From: Bacteroidales bacterium
GTDB lineage: Bacteria > Bacteroidota > Bacteroidia > Bacteroidales > JAIPAP01
DNA: 41,206 nucleotides
Direction: 5' to 3'
Assembly (NCBI GenBank): GCA_021740045.1
Contig: JAIPAP010000023.1
Coordinates: forward strand, 1-41,206
The position numbers were made by a program, and so were the translations under genes. This document shows, in pieces, positions 17,278 through 25,231 of the stretch. Below the pieces are notes generated by a model. The model ran no database searches, was not told the DNA's origin, and saw nothing but the letters and a program-made list of their open reading frames with translations. The first letter of the stretch is position 1. The number at the start of each line of letters is the position of its first letter.

Positions 17278-17532
17278 ATGGCAAATCATAAATCAGCATT
17301 AAAGCGGATAAGACAAAGCAGGAGCAGAAGTACGCATAATCATTATTATGCAAAAAGCACACGTACGGCAATAAAGCAATACCGTAGTCTTGAGAATAAA
17401 AACGAAGCCGAAGAAAAGCTACCCAAGCTTATGAGCCGTATCGATAGATTGGCAAAGAAAAATATCATTCATAAGAATAAAGCGGCCAATTTAAAATCTA
17501 GTCTTGTGCGCCAGTTGCAGGAGATGAGCTAA
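17278..17532 (+). CDS. rpsT: 30S ribosomal protein S20
   Basis: An 84-residue, strongly basic protein that binds 16S rRNA early in 30S assembly. The start MANHKSALKRIRQSRSRS and the later IDRLAKKNIIHKNKAANLKS are diagnostic of S20, and the length is normal. It shares a promoter with the upstream tRNA-Glu and is followed by an intrinsic terminator, making a tRNA-rpsT unit. Confidence 0.97.
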   Translation: MANHKSALKRIRQSRSRSTHNHYYAKSTRTAIKQYRSLENKNEAEEKLPKLMSRIDRLAKKNIIHKNKAANLKSSLVRQLQEMS

Positions 17533-17560
17533 AAGCATATTACACCATTTAATAATTCCA

Positions 17561-17590
17561 CCCCGTTGTTTTTGCAATGGGGTTTTTTAT
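17561..17590 (+). terminator. Intrinsic terminator after rpsT
   Basis: CCCCGTTG (17561-17568) pairs with CAATGGGG (17575-17582, one G-U pair) around a short loop, followed by TTTTTTATTT. Confidence 0.9.
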
Positions 17591-17635
17591 TTGCGGGAAT
17601 TTTCATAAATTAGCTGGCAACCAATCTTTTCAACC

Positions 17636-18334
17636 ATGAACACATATCCTGAAAAAGTCAGCATTAAGCAATGGGCCGAAAGTGACCGCCCACGCGAAAA
17701 ACTTCTTTTAAAAGGCAAACATTCCCTTAGCGATGCCGAGCTTATTGCCATATTAATGGGCTCGGGCAATACCGAATTATCGGCCGTTGACCTGGCAAAG
17801 ACCATTCTCAACAGTGTTGATAATAACCTTATTGGCCTCTCTAAACTCTCGGTACAGGACCTGATGAAATTCAAAGGTATTGGACAGGCCAAAGCTATTG
17901 GAATTGTTGCGGCTTTGGAACTGGGCAAGCGAAGACGCAGCTCGGAGATCATCGAACGTAAAAGGATAAACGGTAGCCGTGATGTGTACGAATATTTTCA
18001 TGGATTACTCAGCGATAGCTCCTACGAGGAATTCTGGATATTGTTGCTCAACCGGGCCAATAAGATCATCAAACATATCAATATCAGTCAGGGAGGATTA
18101 ACAGGCACCATAGCCGATCCGAAAAAGATATTTAAAATGGCCCTTGATGACCATGCTTCTTCTGTCATCCTTTGCCATAATCATCCATCGGGAAATCTAA
18201 AGCCCAGTGATGCTGACAATAAACTAACCAAAAAACTCAAACATGCCGGCGAGTTTCTCGACCTTCCCATACTTGATCATATTATCATAGGTGATGAGCA
18301 GTATTATAGTTATGCCGACGAAGGGCAATTGTAA
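17636..18334 (+). CDS. radC: RadC-family JAMM-domain protein (UPF0758)
   Basis: A 232-residue RadC-type protein. The N-terminal half has helix-hairpin-helix-like sequence (LMKFKGIGQAKAIGIVAALELGKRR). The C-terminal JAB1/MPN fold carries the metal-binding signature CHNHPSGNLKPSDAD preceded by SQGGLTGTI. RadC was named for a radiation phenotype later traced to another gene, and its role remains uncertain; a metal-dependent hydrolase or DNA-repair accessory role has been suggested. Chromosomal copies such as this are common. It is transcribed alone between the rpsT terminator and wecB. Confidence 0.93.
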   Translation: MNTYPEKVSIKQWAESDRPREKLLLKGKHSLSDAELIAILMGSGNTELSAVDLAKTILNSVDNNLIGLSKLSVQDLMKFKGIGQAKAIGIVAALELGKRRRSSEIIERKRINGSRDVYEYFHGLLSDSSYEEFWILLLNRANKIIKHINISQGGLTGTIADPKKIFKMALDDHASSVILCHNHPSGNLKPSDADNKLTKKLKHAGEFLDLPILDHIIIGDEQYYSYADEGQL

Positions 18335-18354
18335 TGTGCCACCAAAATTGTTAT

Positions 18355-18362
18355 TACTTTTG
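18355..18362 (+). promoter_or_regulatory. Probable -7 promoter element before wecB
   Basis: TACTTTTG matches TAnnTTTG. The nearest upstream TTG (18329-18331) is 23 nt away, longer than ideal, so the match is partial. The ATG of wecB is 52 bases downstream. Confidence 0.4.
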
Positions 18363-18413
18363 CCTGTGCTGTTAATCGGCAGCCTATAAGAACACTTAAA
18401 ATTATATCGATCA

Positions 18414-19559
18414 ATGCACAAGCTGGTAACCATTATTGGCGCCCGACCACAGATCATAAAAGCAGCAGCTATAAGCCGGGCCATTAAAAATCATTTTAAA
18501 ACCGATATCGAAGAGATCATCGTACACACAGGTCAGCATTATGATGTGAATATGTCGGAAGTTTTTTTCGGTGAGCTCGATATACCTGAGCCCGACATCA
18601 ACCTTAACGTTGGATCGGCCTCACATGGTTTACAAACAGCCCGGATGATCGAAGGTATTGAAAGCGTTTTAATGGAACATAAACCCGATGGCATCATCCT
18701 TTATGGCGATACGAATTCAACTCTTGCCGGTGCGGTGGCAGCTGCCAAGATACACGTGCCCGTCATCCATGTAGAAGCAGGCCTGCGATCATTCAATAAA
18801 AGCATGCCCGAGGAAATTAACCGCATTACTTGCGATCATGCCTCCACCCTCCTCTTCTCCCCAACCAAAACCGGATACAACAACCTGATAAAAGAAGGCT
18901 TCAATCCCGGTAATAAACCACCTTACACCATTGATAATCCGGGCATATTCCATTGCGGTGATGTAATGTATGATAACAGCTTCCATTTTGCGGCAGTGGC
19001 CGATCAGAAATCCGGTATTCTGAAGAAGCTGGAATTGCAGCCGGGAAGTTACATCCTCAGCACCATTCACCGGAATAACAACACTGATGATCCCGAACGA
19101 TTACAAGCCATCTTTAGAGCATTGGATAAAATTGCCGTAAAGCATCATTTAAAAGTAATACTACCTTTGCATCCACGAACAAGAAAAATGCTCGACAGCA
19201 ATCTGAACCGGGAACTCCTGAATGAAGTCAAGAAAAATCCCTTGCTGGTGATCATTCCACCGGTATCGTTCCTGGACATGATCGTGCTGGAAAAAGATGC
19301 CATGATGATCGCTACCGACTCGGGGGGTGTGCAAAAGGAAGCTTATTTTTTTAAAAAGCCTTGTCTTATCCTGCGTCCTGAAACCGAGTGGAAGGAAATT
19401 GTGGAACAGGGAGCCGGTATTGTTACCGATGCTCATGAAATTAACATAATTGAAGCCTACGAACACTTTGCCGGACAAGAAGAATTGGCATTTCCCCAAA
19501 TATTTGGGAATGGTAATGCTGCTTCCTTCATTTGTGAAACTTTAATGAATGAAATATAA
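18414..19559 (+). CDS. wecB: UDP-N-acetylglucosamine 2-epimerase (non-hydrolysing)
   Basis: A 381-residue epimerase that interconverts UDP-GlcNAc and UDP-ManNAc for surface polysaccharides. The opening KLVTIIGARPQIIKAA, the HTGQHYD motif, the GDTNSTLAGA and HVEAGLRSFN blocks and the late TDSGGVQKEAYF are all diagnostic of the WecB/MnaA family. In most genomes this gene sits in O-antigen or capsule clusters; here it stands alone between radC and nhaA, so its end product cannot be inferred. The length is normal. Confidence 0.94.
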   Translation: MHKLVTIIGARPQIIKAAAISRAIKNHFKTDIEEIIVHTGQHYDVNMSEVFFGELDIPEPDINLNVGSASHGLQTARMIEGIESVLMEHKPDGIILYGDTNSTLAGAVAAAKIHVPVIHVEAGLRSFNKSMPEEINRITCDHASTLLFSPTKTGYNNLIKEGFNPGNKPPYTIDNPGIFHCGDVMYDNSFHFAAVADQKSGILKKLELQPGSYILSTIHRNNNTDDPERLQAIFRALDKIAVKHHLKVILPLHPRTRKMLDSNLNRELLNEVKKNPLLVIIPPVSFLDMIVLEKDAMMIATDSGGVQKEAYFFKKPCLILRPETEWKEIVEQGAGIVTDAHEINIIEAYEHFAGQEELAFPQIFGNGNAASFICETLMNEI

Positions 19560-19641
19560 AATAGTTATATGGCCGGTACTTCGTATGCATTTTAAAAGGT
19601 GAAATAAGCTCATTTTTAGTATGGAATTTTCTCTATATGTT

Positions 19642-19649
19642 TATATTTG
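19642..19649 (+). promoter_or_regulatory. Probable -7 promoter element before nhaA
   Basis: TATATTTG matches TAnnTTTG, 38 nt before the nhaA ATG. No well-spaced TTG was found upstream. Confidence 0.4.
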
Positions 19650-19686
19650 CATGCGAAAATAACTGGTTACACAAAAAAAGCTAAAA

Positions 19687-21030
19687 ATGAACAATCAAGA
19701 AGATCCAAAGTACAGGGAAAAAAAAGAACCTATTGATGTAATTACCAAGCCTTTTCAGCGCTTTATTCAAACCGAAGCTTCGAGTGGTGTTATATTGATC
19801 ATTGTAACAGTAATTGCCCTTGTTATGGCAAATTCAGTTTTCGGTGAAGCATTCCATCATTTTTGGAAAACCCATATTGCCTTAAGTATCGGGGATTTTT
19901 CAATTGATAAGTCATTTCATTTCTGGATCAACGATGCCTTAATGGTCATTTTCTTTTTTGTAGTGGGATTGGAGATCAAGCGCGAGATCATGATCGGAGA
20001 ATTATCGTCGGCCAAGAATGCGGCCCTGCCCATTGTTGCCGCACTCGGAGGAATGGTTGTTCCGGCATTAATCTATACCTTTTTCAATCTTGGCGGCCCG
20101 GGTGAAGATGGTTGGGGTATCCCTATGGCCACCGATATTGCCTTCGCTATTGGTATTATGACATTATTAGGCAAGCGGGTCCCGCTATCGCTTAAGATTT
20201 TCCTTACGGCCCTCGCCATTGTGGATGACCTTGGTGCAGTGCTGGTGATTGCCTTTTTCTATACCGCCGATCTAAATCTTATTTCTTTGGGGATTGGCAT
20301 TGCCATATTAGGTGTTATGGGATTGGCCAACATTGCAGGTGCAAGGCATCCCCTTGTTTTCGGATTGCTGGGTATAGCCTTGTGGTTCGCCTTCCTGTAT
20401 TCGGGTGTACACACAACTGTGGCAGGGGTGCTGGCGGCGCTTACCATACCGGTTCGCACTAAAATTAAAGGGCAGACTTTCCTGTCGAGACTCGAATACT
20501 TGCTCAAGCGCTTCAAAACATATTGTTCCAATACAAACCGACTTTATGCCAATACGGAACAACAGGAGATTCTTGGTGGAATTCATGACGTCTCTTCCAA
20601 AGCCCAGTCGCCCATGCACCGGATGGAACATGATACAAGACCCTGGGCTATGTTTCTTATTATTCCGGTTTTCGCCCTTTCGAATGCCGGGGTGAAACTC
20701 GAAAGTGAGTTATTGGGCTCCATAACCGAACCGGTTGCATTAGGTGTTATTTTGGGACTTTTCCTTGGTAAACCCATCGGGATAGCGTTGTTTTCATGGG
20801 TTTCGGTTAAAATGAACATTGCATCAATGCCTACCAAGGCCAATTGGCGACAGCTCATCGGTATTGGGTTTTTAGCCGGTATCGGTTTTACCATGTCATT
20901 GTTTATCAATGGGCTGGCATTTGACACCCAATTGTTGAGTGAAATGGCTAAGATGGGAATTATCTTTGCCTCCCTGATTTCGGGTATTATCGGATGGATC
21001 ATACTGAGCACGGGTAAAACAACAAAATGA
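19687..21030 (+). CDS. nhaA: Na+/H+ antiporter NhaA
   Basis: A 447-residue inner-membrane antiporter that exports Na+ for H+, important for pH and salt tolerance. About twelve hydrophobic segments are visible. The paired aspartates of the ion site are in AIVDDLGAV (Asp180-Asp181), and PMATDIAFAIGIMTLLG and GVHTTVAGVLAALTIP are family hallmarks. A hydrophilic insert of about 55 residues (LKRFKTYCSNTNRLY through MHRMEHD) makes it longer than the E. coli protein (388). This fits a Na+-exposed lifestyle, as do the betaine enzyme and the NqrM-like gene in the window. Confidence 0.95.
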   Translation: MNNQEDPKYREKKEPIDVITKPFQRFIQTEASSGVILIIVTVIALVMANSVFGEAFHHFWKTHIALSIGDFSIDKSFHFWINDALMVIFFFVVGLEIKREIMIGELSSAKNAALPIVAALGGMVVPALIYTFFNLGGPGEDGWGIPMATDIAFAIGIMTLLGKRVPLSLKIFLTALAIVDDLGAVLVIAFFYTADLNLISLGIGIAILGVMGLANIAGARHPLVFGLLGIALWFAFLYSGVHTTVAGVLAALTIPVRTKIKGQTFLSRLEYLLKRFKTYCSNTNRLYANTEQQEILGGIHDVSSKAQSPMHRMEHDTRPWAMFLIIPVFALSNAGVKLESELLGSITEPVALGVILGLFLGKPIGIALFSWVSVKMNIASMPTKANWRQLIGIGFLAGIGFTMSLFINGLAFDTQLLSEMAKMGIIFASLISGIIGWIILSTGKTTK

Positions 21031-21096
21031 CCATACAACATTTAACCCTTTTTATACGATAATAAAGTCAAAGGTTTAGAAAATGAATTTGTCGTA

Positions 21097-21127
21097 TTGG
21101 ATATGAGCAAAAAGTTTTCTAATTTTG
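21097..21127 (+). promoter_or_regulatory. Promoter of the rpsF-rpsR-rplI operon
   Basis: TTG (21097-21099), a 20-nt spacer, and TAATTTTG (21120-21127), an exact TAnnTTTG match. The implied leader before the rpsF ATG at 21211 is about 75 nt, long enough for autoregulation by S6:S18 as known in other bacteria; no specific S6:S18 binding motif was identified. Confidence 0.65.
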
Positions 21128-21210
21128 CCGTCCGATTTTCGAGCTGGATAGATTGAGCTGAAAATCAGTTGATAATTAAATTAATTAATAACAAACAGAA
21201 ACAAACGATT

Positions 21211-21576
21211 ATGAATCAGTACGAAACCGTTTTCATTATGACTCCCGTCTTGTCTGATGAACAGATGAGGGAAACGGTTAACAAGTTCAAAACGTTTCTG
21301 GATAAAAAAGGTGCAGAATTTGTGCACGAAGAAAATTGGGGTTTGCGTAAGCTGGCCTACCCAATCCAGAAAAAAACCACCGGATTTTATTACCTGTTCG
21401 AATACAAAGCCGAAGGTGATGCAATTCGTGATCTTGAAGTAACCTTCAAGCGTGATGAGCGTGTTATCCGATTTCTCACTGTAAAGCTCGACAAGCATGC
21501 GATCGAATACAATGAGAAAAAGCGCAACAAGAAGAAGGCTCAAGAGCAGGGAACTGAAACAAAATCCGAATCGTAA
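21211..21576 (+). CDS. rpsF: 30S ribosomal protein S6
   Basis: Starting at the ATG at 21211 ([15 protein letters not shown]) gives 121 residues, the normal S6 start; the track ORF begins 14 codons too early. [25 protein letters not shown] and the [11 protein letters not shown] segment are typical (longest blocks quoted in part). The C-terminus is a charged tail ([19 protein letters not shown]). S6 binds S18 on the 30S platform, and rpsR follows 19 bp later. Confidence 0.96.
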   Translation: MNQYETVFIMTPVLSDEQMRETVNKFKTFLDKKGAEFVHEENWGLRKLAYPIQKKTTGFYYLFEYKAEGDAIRDLEVTFKRDERVIRFLTVKLDKHAIEYNEKKRNKKKAQEQGTETKSES

Positions 21577-21595
21577 ACCTTAAAATTCAATAAAT

Positions 21596-21871
21596 ATGGC
21601 ACAACCATCAGGAAATTCAGATATTAAGTATCTAACTCCCATAAACATTGATACCAAAAAGAAAAAGTATTGCCGCTTTAAAAAGGCCGGTATCAAGTAT
21701 ATTGATTATAAGGATTCCGATTTTCTCATGAAGTTCGTTAATGAACAAGGCAAGATCTTGCCCAGGAGAATTACCGGAACATCGAACAAGTATCAGAAGA
21801 AAGTGGCTCAGGCCATCAAGCGTGCCCGTCACTTAGCTTTAATGCCTTATGTAACGGACTTATTAAAATAG
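21596..21871 (+). CDS. rpsR: 30S ribosomal protein S18
   Basis: A 91-residue S18. The core [28 protein letters not shown]-type segment ([17 protein letters not shown]) and [14 protein letters not shown] are diagnostic. It has an N-terminal extension of about 20 residues, and the single Cys suggests a zinc-independent form. It is the middle gene of the rpsF-rpsR-rplI operon and the heterodimer partner of S6. Confidence 0.96.
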   Translation: MAQPSGNSDIKYLTPINIDTKKKKYCRFKKAGIKYIDYKDSDFLMKFVNEQGKILPRRITGTSNKYQKKVAQAIKRARHLALMPYVTDLLK

Positions 21872-21883
21872 GGAGGTTTGATC

Positions 21884-22333
21884 ATGGAAGTTATTTTGAA
21901 AAAAGATGTACCCAACCTGGGTAATGCACATGAAATGTTAACGGTAAAGAACGGGTATGGACGTAATTACCTTATCCCTAAAGGATTGGCCGTTTTAGCT
22001 ACACCAAGTCAAAAGAAGATGCATGCCGAAACCCAGAAACAACGGGCCTTTAAAGAAGAAAAAATAAAGAAGGAAGCCGAAACTCTGGCCAAAGCTATCG
22101 ATGGTATTACCGTTAAGATTGGTGCCAAAGCAGCGGCTACCGGTAAAATATTCGGTTCTGTAAACAACATCCAGGTTGCCGATGCCATCCGCGATCAGTT
22201 CGGTTACGAAATAGACCGCAAAAAGATCCACGTTGATGGTGAAGCTATCAAGGAAACCGGAGCATACCAGGCCCAGATTAAATTGCACAAAGAAGTTACG
22301 GCTACCGTTAACTTTGAAGTATTTGCCGAATAA
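21884..22333 (+). CDS. rplI: 50S ribosomal protein L9
   Basis: 149 residues from the ATG at 21884. This start is set by a strong Shine-Dalgarno GGGAGG (21871-21876) eight bases upstream, unusual in this window; the track start at 21878 is an in-frame TTG. MEVILKKDVPNLGNAHEM and the N-domain VKNGYGRNYLIPKGLA are diagnostic, followed by the long helix rich in Lys/Glu and the C-terminal rRNA-binding domain. It is the last gene of the operon and ends before an intrinsic terminator. Confidence 0.97.
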   Translation: MEVILKKDVPNLGNAHEMLTVKNGYGRNYLIPKGLAVLATPSQKKMHAETQKQRAFKEEKIKKEAETLAKAIDGITVKIGAKAAATGKIFGSVNNIQVADAIRDQFGYEIDRKKIHVDGEAIKETGAYQAQIKLHKEVTATVNFEVFAE

Positions 22334-22360
22334 GCAAACGACGAATTATTACTATATTGG

Positions 22361-22394
22361 GACCTGTTCTTCGTTAAAGGACAGGTTTCTTTTT
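22361..22394 (+). terminator. Intrinsic terminator of the rpsF-rpsR-rplI operon
   Basis: ACCTGT (22362-22367) pairs with ACAGGT (22381-22386), extended by CTT/AAG inside the loop, followed by TTCTTTTT. It ends six bases before the next ATG. Confidence 0.85.
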
Positions 22395-22399
22395 GCGCT

Positions 22400-23173
22400 A
22401 TGATATCAAAAAATCAAATCAAACATATCAGGTCCCTGCGACAGCTTAAATTCCGAAGTCAATACAAGGAATTTACTGCTGAGGGCGATCGGCTGGTTCG
22501 CGATTTGATCGATAGCGATCTTCATGTTAAAATGATCATTGCAAGTTCAGCATGGTTACAGGCGAATAAATCACAAATCGATAGAAAAACCCGGATCGCT
22601 GAAGCTACAGAGAAGGAATTGTCACAGATAAGCACGCTAACCACCCCTCAACAGGTTGTTGCTGTTATCGGTATCCCCCAACCCACCCTCAATCCTTTCG
22701 AATTATCGGGTAAGTTGAGCCTGGCACTTGATGATATTAGTAATCCGGGTAACCTGGGCACTATCATTCGTACCGCCGACTGGTTTGGCATTGAGCATAT
22801 TATTTGTTCAAATAACACAGCAGATGCCTTCAACCCCAAAGTAGTACAAGCCTCTATGGGGTCCATTGCGCGTGTAAGCTTGCATTATGTGGATCTGTAT
22901 AGATTTTTGACGGAGAATGAGTTACCGGTCGAGTTAATCGCTACAACACTTGGTGGAGAAGATGTAAGAAAAACCGGTATACCAACCGGCACAATGCTTA
23001 TAATAGGTAATGAAGCTCATGGGATAAATAAAAAAATACTTTTTCTTGCCAATAAAAAAATTTTTATTCCATCATTTACGTTGTCAAGTAAGAATAATGC
23101 GGCTGAATCATTAAATGTAGCTATCGCAACGGCGATATTCTGCTATGAATTCAGACGAAATATTCAAACATAA
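22400..23173 (+). CDS. SpoU/TrmH-family RNA 2'-O-methyltransferase
   Basis: A 257-residue SPOUT methyltransferase. The N-terminal part is a substrate-binding L30e-like domain (KFRSQYKEFTAEGDRLVRDL). Knot motifs follow: LALDDISNPGNLGTIIRTADWFG (quoted blocks DDISNPGNLGTI and RTADWFG), LIIGNEAHGI and the C-terminal LNVAIATAIFCYE. Members methylate the ribose 2'-OH of rRNA or tRNA using SAM; whether this one is RlmB-like, TrmH-like or TsnR-like cannot be read from the sequence. It begins just after the ribosomal-operon terminator, so it needs read-through or its own promoter, which I did not find. Confidence 0.9.
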   Translation: MISKNQIKHIRSLRQLKFRSQYKEFTAEGDRLVRDLIDSDLHVKMIIASSAWLQANKSQIDRKTRIAEATEKELSQISTLTTPQQVVAVIGIPQPTLNPFELSGKLSLALDDISNPGNLGTIIRTADWFGIEHIICSNNTADAFNPKVVQASMGSIARVSLHYVDLYRFLTENELPVELIATTLGGEDVRKTGIPTGTMLIIGNEAHGINKKILFLANKKIFIPSFTLSSKNNAAESLNVAIATAIFCYEFRRNIQT

Positions 23174-23230
23174 GGGGTTAATTTAGTTACTTTGCAAATA
23201 TTTATTTTATCTTATGTTGAATATATTTAT

Positions 23231-23238
23231 TATATTTG
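23231..23238 (+). promoter_or_regulatory. Probable -7 promoter element before the composite sigma-like gene
   Basis: TATATTTG matches TAnnTTTG. It covers the TTG used as start by the ORF track (23236), which argues for the downstream GTG at 23278 as the true start. No TTG lies at the ideal upstream spacing. Confidence 0.45.
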
Positions 23239-23277
23239 CAAAACAAATTTTGTGTTGAACCAATAAGAGGCGGAAAA

Positions 23278-24762
23278 GTGAAAAATCATAAGATTCCAAT
23301 CAATTATCACATTGAAGAGTTGAAGACAAAGAATGATTTGTCGGAGCGCACAAAGAATATTTGTTTAAACGATTCTTTGAAAACCTTGTACGACATTTTG
23401 GTTTTTTATCTTAAGCATGGGGACTTCACGTCCATTAAAAATTGCGGTAAGAAATCAAACATGGAACTGTCATACCTGGCTCATAAATTTACCGAAGATT
23501 ATGGGCTTACGTTAGAAAATCTAAAATTAAGTAAGGACGAACGAGCCTTTGAGGACTTCAAGCTGTATTGCTATAAGAACTTCAATGTTCCTTCGGAAGA
23601 ATCGGAGCCTCACAAAAAAGCGTTCTTGCAAAAAGATTTTCCCTTCTTTAAGTACCTGATGATGTCGTTTACTTACATTTTAGACGAACGTGAGTATTTC
23701 ATCTTTAAACAGAATTTTGGATATTTAAGAGGGAAATCCAAGCTTACGCTTCAGGCAATTGGTGATAAGTATAATATTACCAGGGAAAGGGTACGGCAGA
23801 TCTCGCAAAAGGTACCGCTTAAACTGGAAAAGATACTTTCATTATACAACACCGATCTTGATTTTATCAAAGATTATTTCAATTATCAATTAAAGGTTAA
23901 ACGCGATTTTATCCTCATCGACGGGGAAACCGCCGACCATATTAATGAAAAGGAAGAACTGGCGTTAACCCAGAAGTTTTATGCCTTGGCATTCGGCGTT
24001 CTGCACCGGGATAAATATCATTTATTCCAAAACAGGTTAAAAGATTACGAAAACTATTACCTGGTTAAAAAAGAACTGGCTAAACGCTTTGATTTCCGTG
24101 CTCTTTACGATACTATTGAAGAAAAGCTGGATTCCCGAATCGAAGCGGACTATAAGCTTCCCATCGATACATTGATCGAGGATTTCATACATCCCGATGC
24201 TTCGGAGAAGTATTATAACAAGGTGAAATCGGTAACCAAGCGTATAGTTACCGAAGGATTCGGCATTAAGCTTGACCGTGAAAATAATTTGCTGATCAAG
24301 CGTAATACCATTAAGAAATTATCGGAATACATCCTTGAGATCCTTCGTGATTACAAACGCCCCATGCACCTTGAAGAGATTTGCGAGGAGTTAAAGAAAC
24401 GGGCCACCAAGATACCACCGAATATCGAATCATTACGGTCATCTATTTTAAGCATCGAAGAGATCATGGCCATCGGCAAAACTTCCACCTACTCACTTAA
24501 GGAGTGGGGTGAGGTAAAAACCGGCACCATTAAAAATATGGTTCGGGAATACCTCGAGCAAACCGATGAACCCAAGCATATCGCTGAGGTTAGTCGTTAT
24601 GTGAGAAAATACCGTAAAACCAACGATAAAAACATTATGTCGAACTTGAAGCTTGATAAATCCGATACCTTTAGATTTTATAAAAAAGGATATGTCGGGC
24701 TCAGGTCGAAGGATTATTCGAATCTAAAAGGGGAACTTGCTAATTTAAAACCCCTTGGATAA
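23278..24762 (+). CDS. Composite DNA-binding protein: RpoA-CTD-like, sigma region 4-like and winged-helix-like segments
   Basis: About 494 residues from GTG 23278, chosen because AGAGG lies seven bases upstream and the earlier TTG sits inside a promoter element. Residues about 20-66 (LKTLYDILVFYLKHGDF then IKNCGKKSNMEL) resemble the helix-hairpin-helix of the RNA polymerase alpha C-terminal domain. Residues about 152-178 (LTLQAIGDKYNITRERVRQI) match sigma-70 region 4.2, the -35 recognition helix. Residues about 358-412 (RPMHLEEICEELKKR...YSLKEW) look like a HARE-HTH winged helix, and about 418-478 may be a second copy. No sigma region 2 is seen, so it is not a complete sigma factor. It probably acts on transcription or binds DNA; its targets are unknown. 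It is monocistronic, with its own terminator. Confidence 0.75.
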   Translation: MKNHKIPINYHIEELKTKNDLSERTKNICLNDSLKTLYDILVFYLKHGDFTSIKNCGKKSNMELSYLAHKFTEDYGLTLENLKLSKDERAFEDFKLYCYKNFNVPSEESEPHKKAFLQKDFPFFKYLMMSFTYILDEREYFIFKQNFGYLRGKSKLTLQAIGDKYNITRERVRQISQKVPLKLEKILSLYNTDLDFIKDYFNYQLKVKRDFILIDGETADHINEKEELALTQKFYALAFGVLHRDKYHLFQNRLKDYENYYLVKKELAKRFDFRALYDTIEEKLDSRIEADYKLPIDTLIEDFIHPDASEKYYNKVKSVTKRIVTEGFGIKLDRENNLLIKRNTIKKLSEYILEILRDYKRPMHLEEICEELKKRATKIPPNIESLRSSILSIEEIMAIGKTSTYSLKEWGEVKTGTIKNMVREYLEQTDEPKHIAEVSRYVRKYRKTNDKNIMSNLKLDKSDTFRFYKKGYVGLRSKDYSNLKGELANLKPLG

Positions 24763-24787
24763 GACGAGCTGTTAGTTTAAACAATGG

Positions 24788-24824
24788 TTCCGCCTTTGCT
24801 CCTAAACAAAGGCGGAATTTTTTT
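24788..24824 (+). terminator. Strong intrinsic terminator after the composite sigma-like gene
   Basis: TTCCGCCTTTG (24788-24798) and CAAAGGCGGAA (24807-24817) form a perfect 11-bp stem with an 8-nt loop, followed by seven T. Confidence 0.95.
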
Positions 24825-24919
24825 GTTCCGGTATTCACAAAAATGAAATGTTATTTGGAAGAGAATTATAAATAAGCAATTCCTCCTTATATATGAGATC
24901 CGGCAGTACAATAATTTGG

Positions 24920-24945
24920 TATTTTTGCCGTGTTTAATCAAACAC
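24920..24945 (+). promoter_or_regulatory. Probable promoter element and palindrome before the NqrM-like gene
   Basis: TATTTTTG (24920-24927) matches TAnnTTTG. Immediately after it, GTGTTT-aatc-AAACAC (24930-24945) forms a perfect 6-bp inverted repeat at the expected transcription start, so it could be an operator. The upstream -33 box is not evident. Confidence 0.4.
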
Positions 24946-24993
24946 TGGGGAATAACAACTCACCCGGTGATAAATTATACTTAAGTTGATGCT

Positions 24994-25215
24994 ATGATAT
25001 TAAAGCTGATATTAATAGGAACTGTTTTACTGGCGCTTGCCATGGCCGGCATTGGAATAAAGCTATTGGTCAAGAAAGACGGTGAATTTAAACACACCTG
25101 TGGAAGTGTTGATCCGATCACCGGCGAACGGGTTGGCTGCAGCTGCGGAAACTCAACACAGGAAGATAGTAGTTGTTCCACATCAAAATACACCAAACCG
25201 CTGGAGGTAGAATAA
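24994..25215 (+). CDS. nqrM: NqrM-like small membrane protein (Na+-NQR maturation)
   Basis: A 73-residue protein with one N-terminal transmembrane helix (LKLILIGTVLLALAMAGIGIKL), then HTCGS, VGCSCG and SSCSTS cysteine motifs. The AMAxGI helix followed by C-G and C-x-C elements resembles NqrM (DUF539), which is needed to insert Fe into the Na+-translocating NADH:quinone oxidoreductase. The assignment is strengthened by the convergent apbE gene only 16 bp away, since ApbE flavinylates NqrB and NqrC. The nqr structural genes are not in the window. The N-terminal region is hydrophobic enough that a generic small Cys-rich membrane protein remains possible. Confidence 0.65.
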   Translation: MILKLILIGTVLLALAMAGIGIKLLVKKDGEFKHTCGSVDPITGERVGCSCGNSTQEDSSCSTSKYTKPLEVE

Positions 25216-25231
25216 TTTGAGCTTTGCGGCC

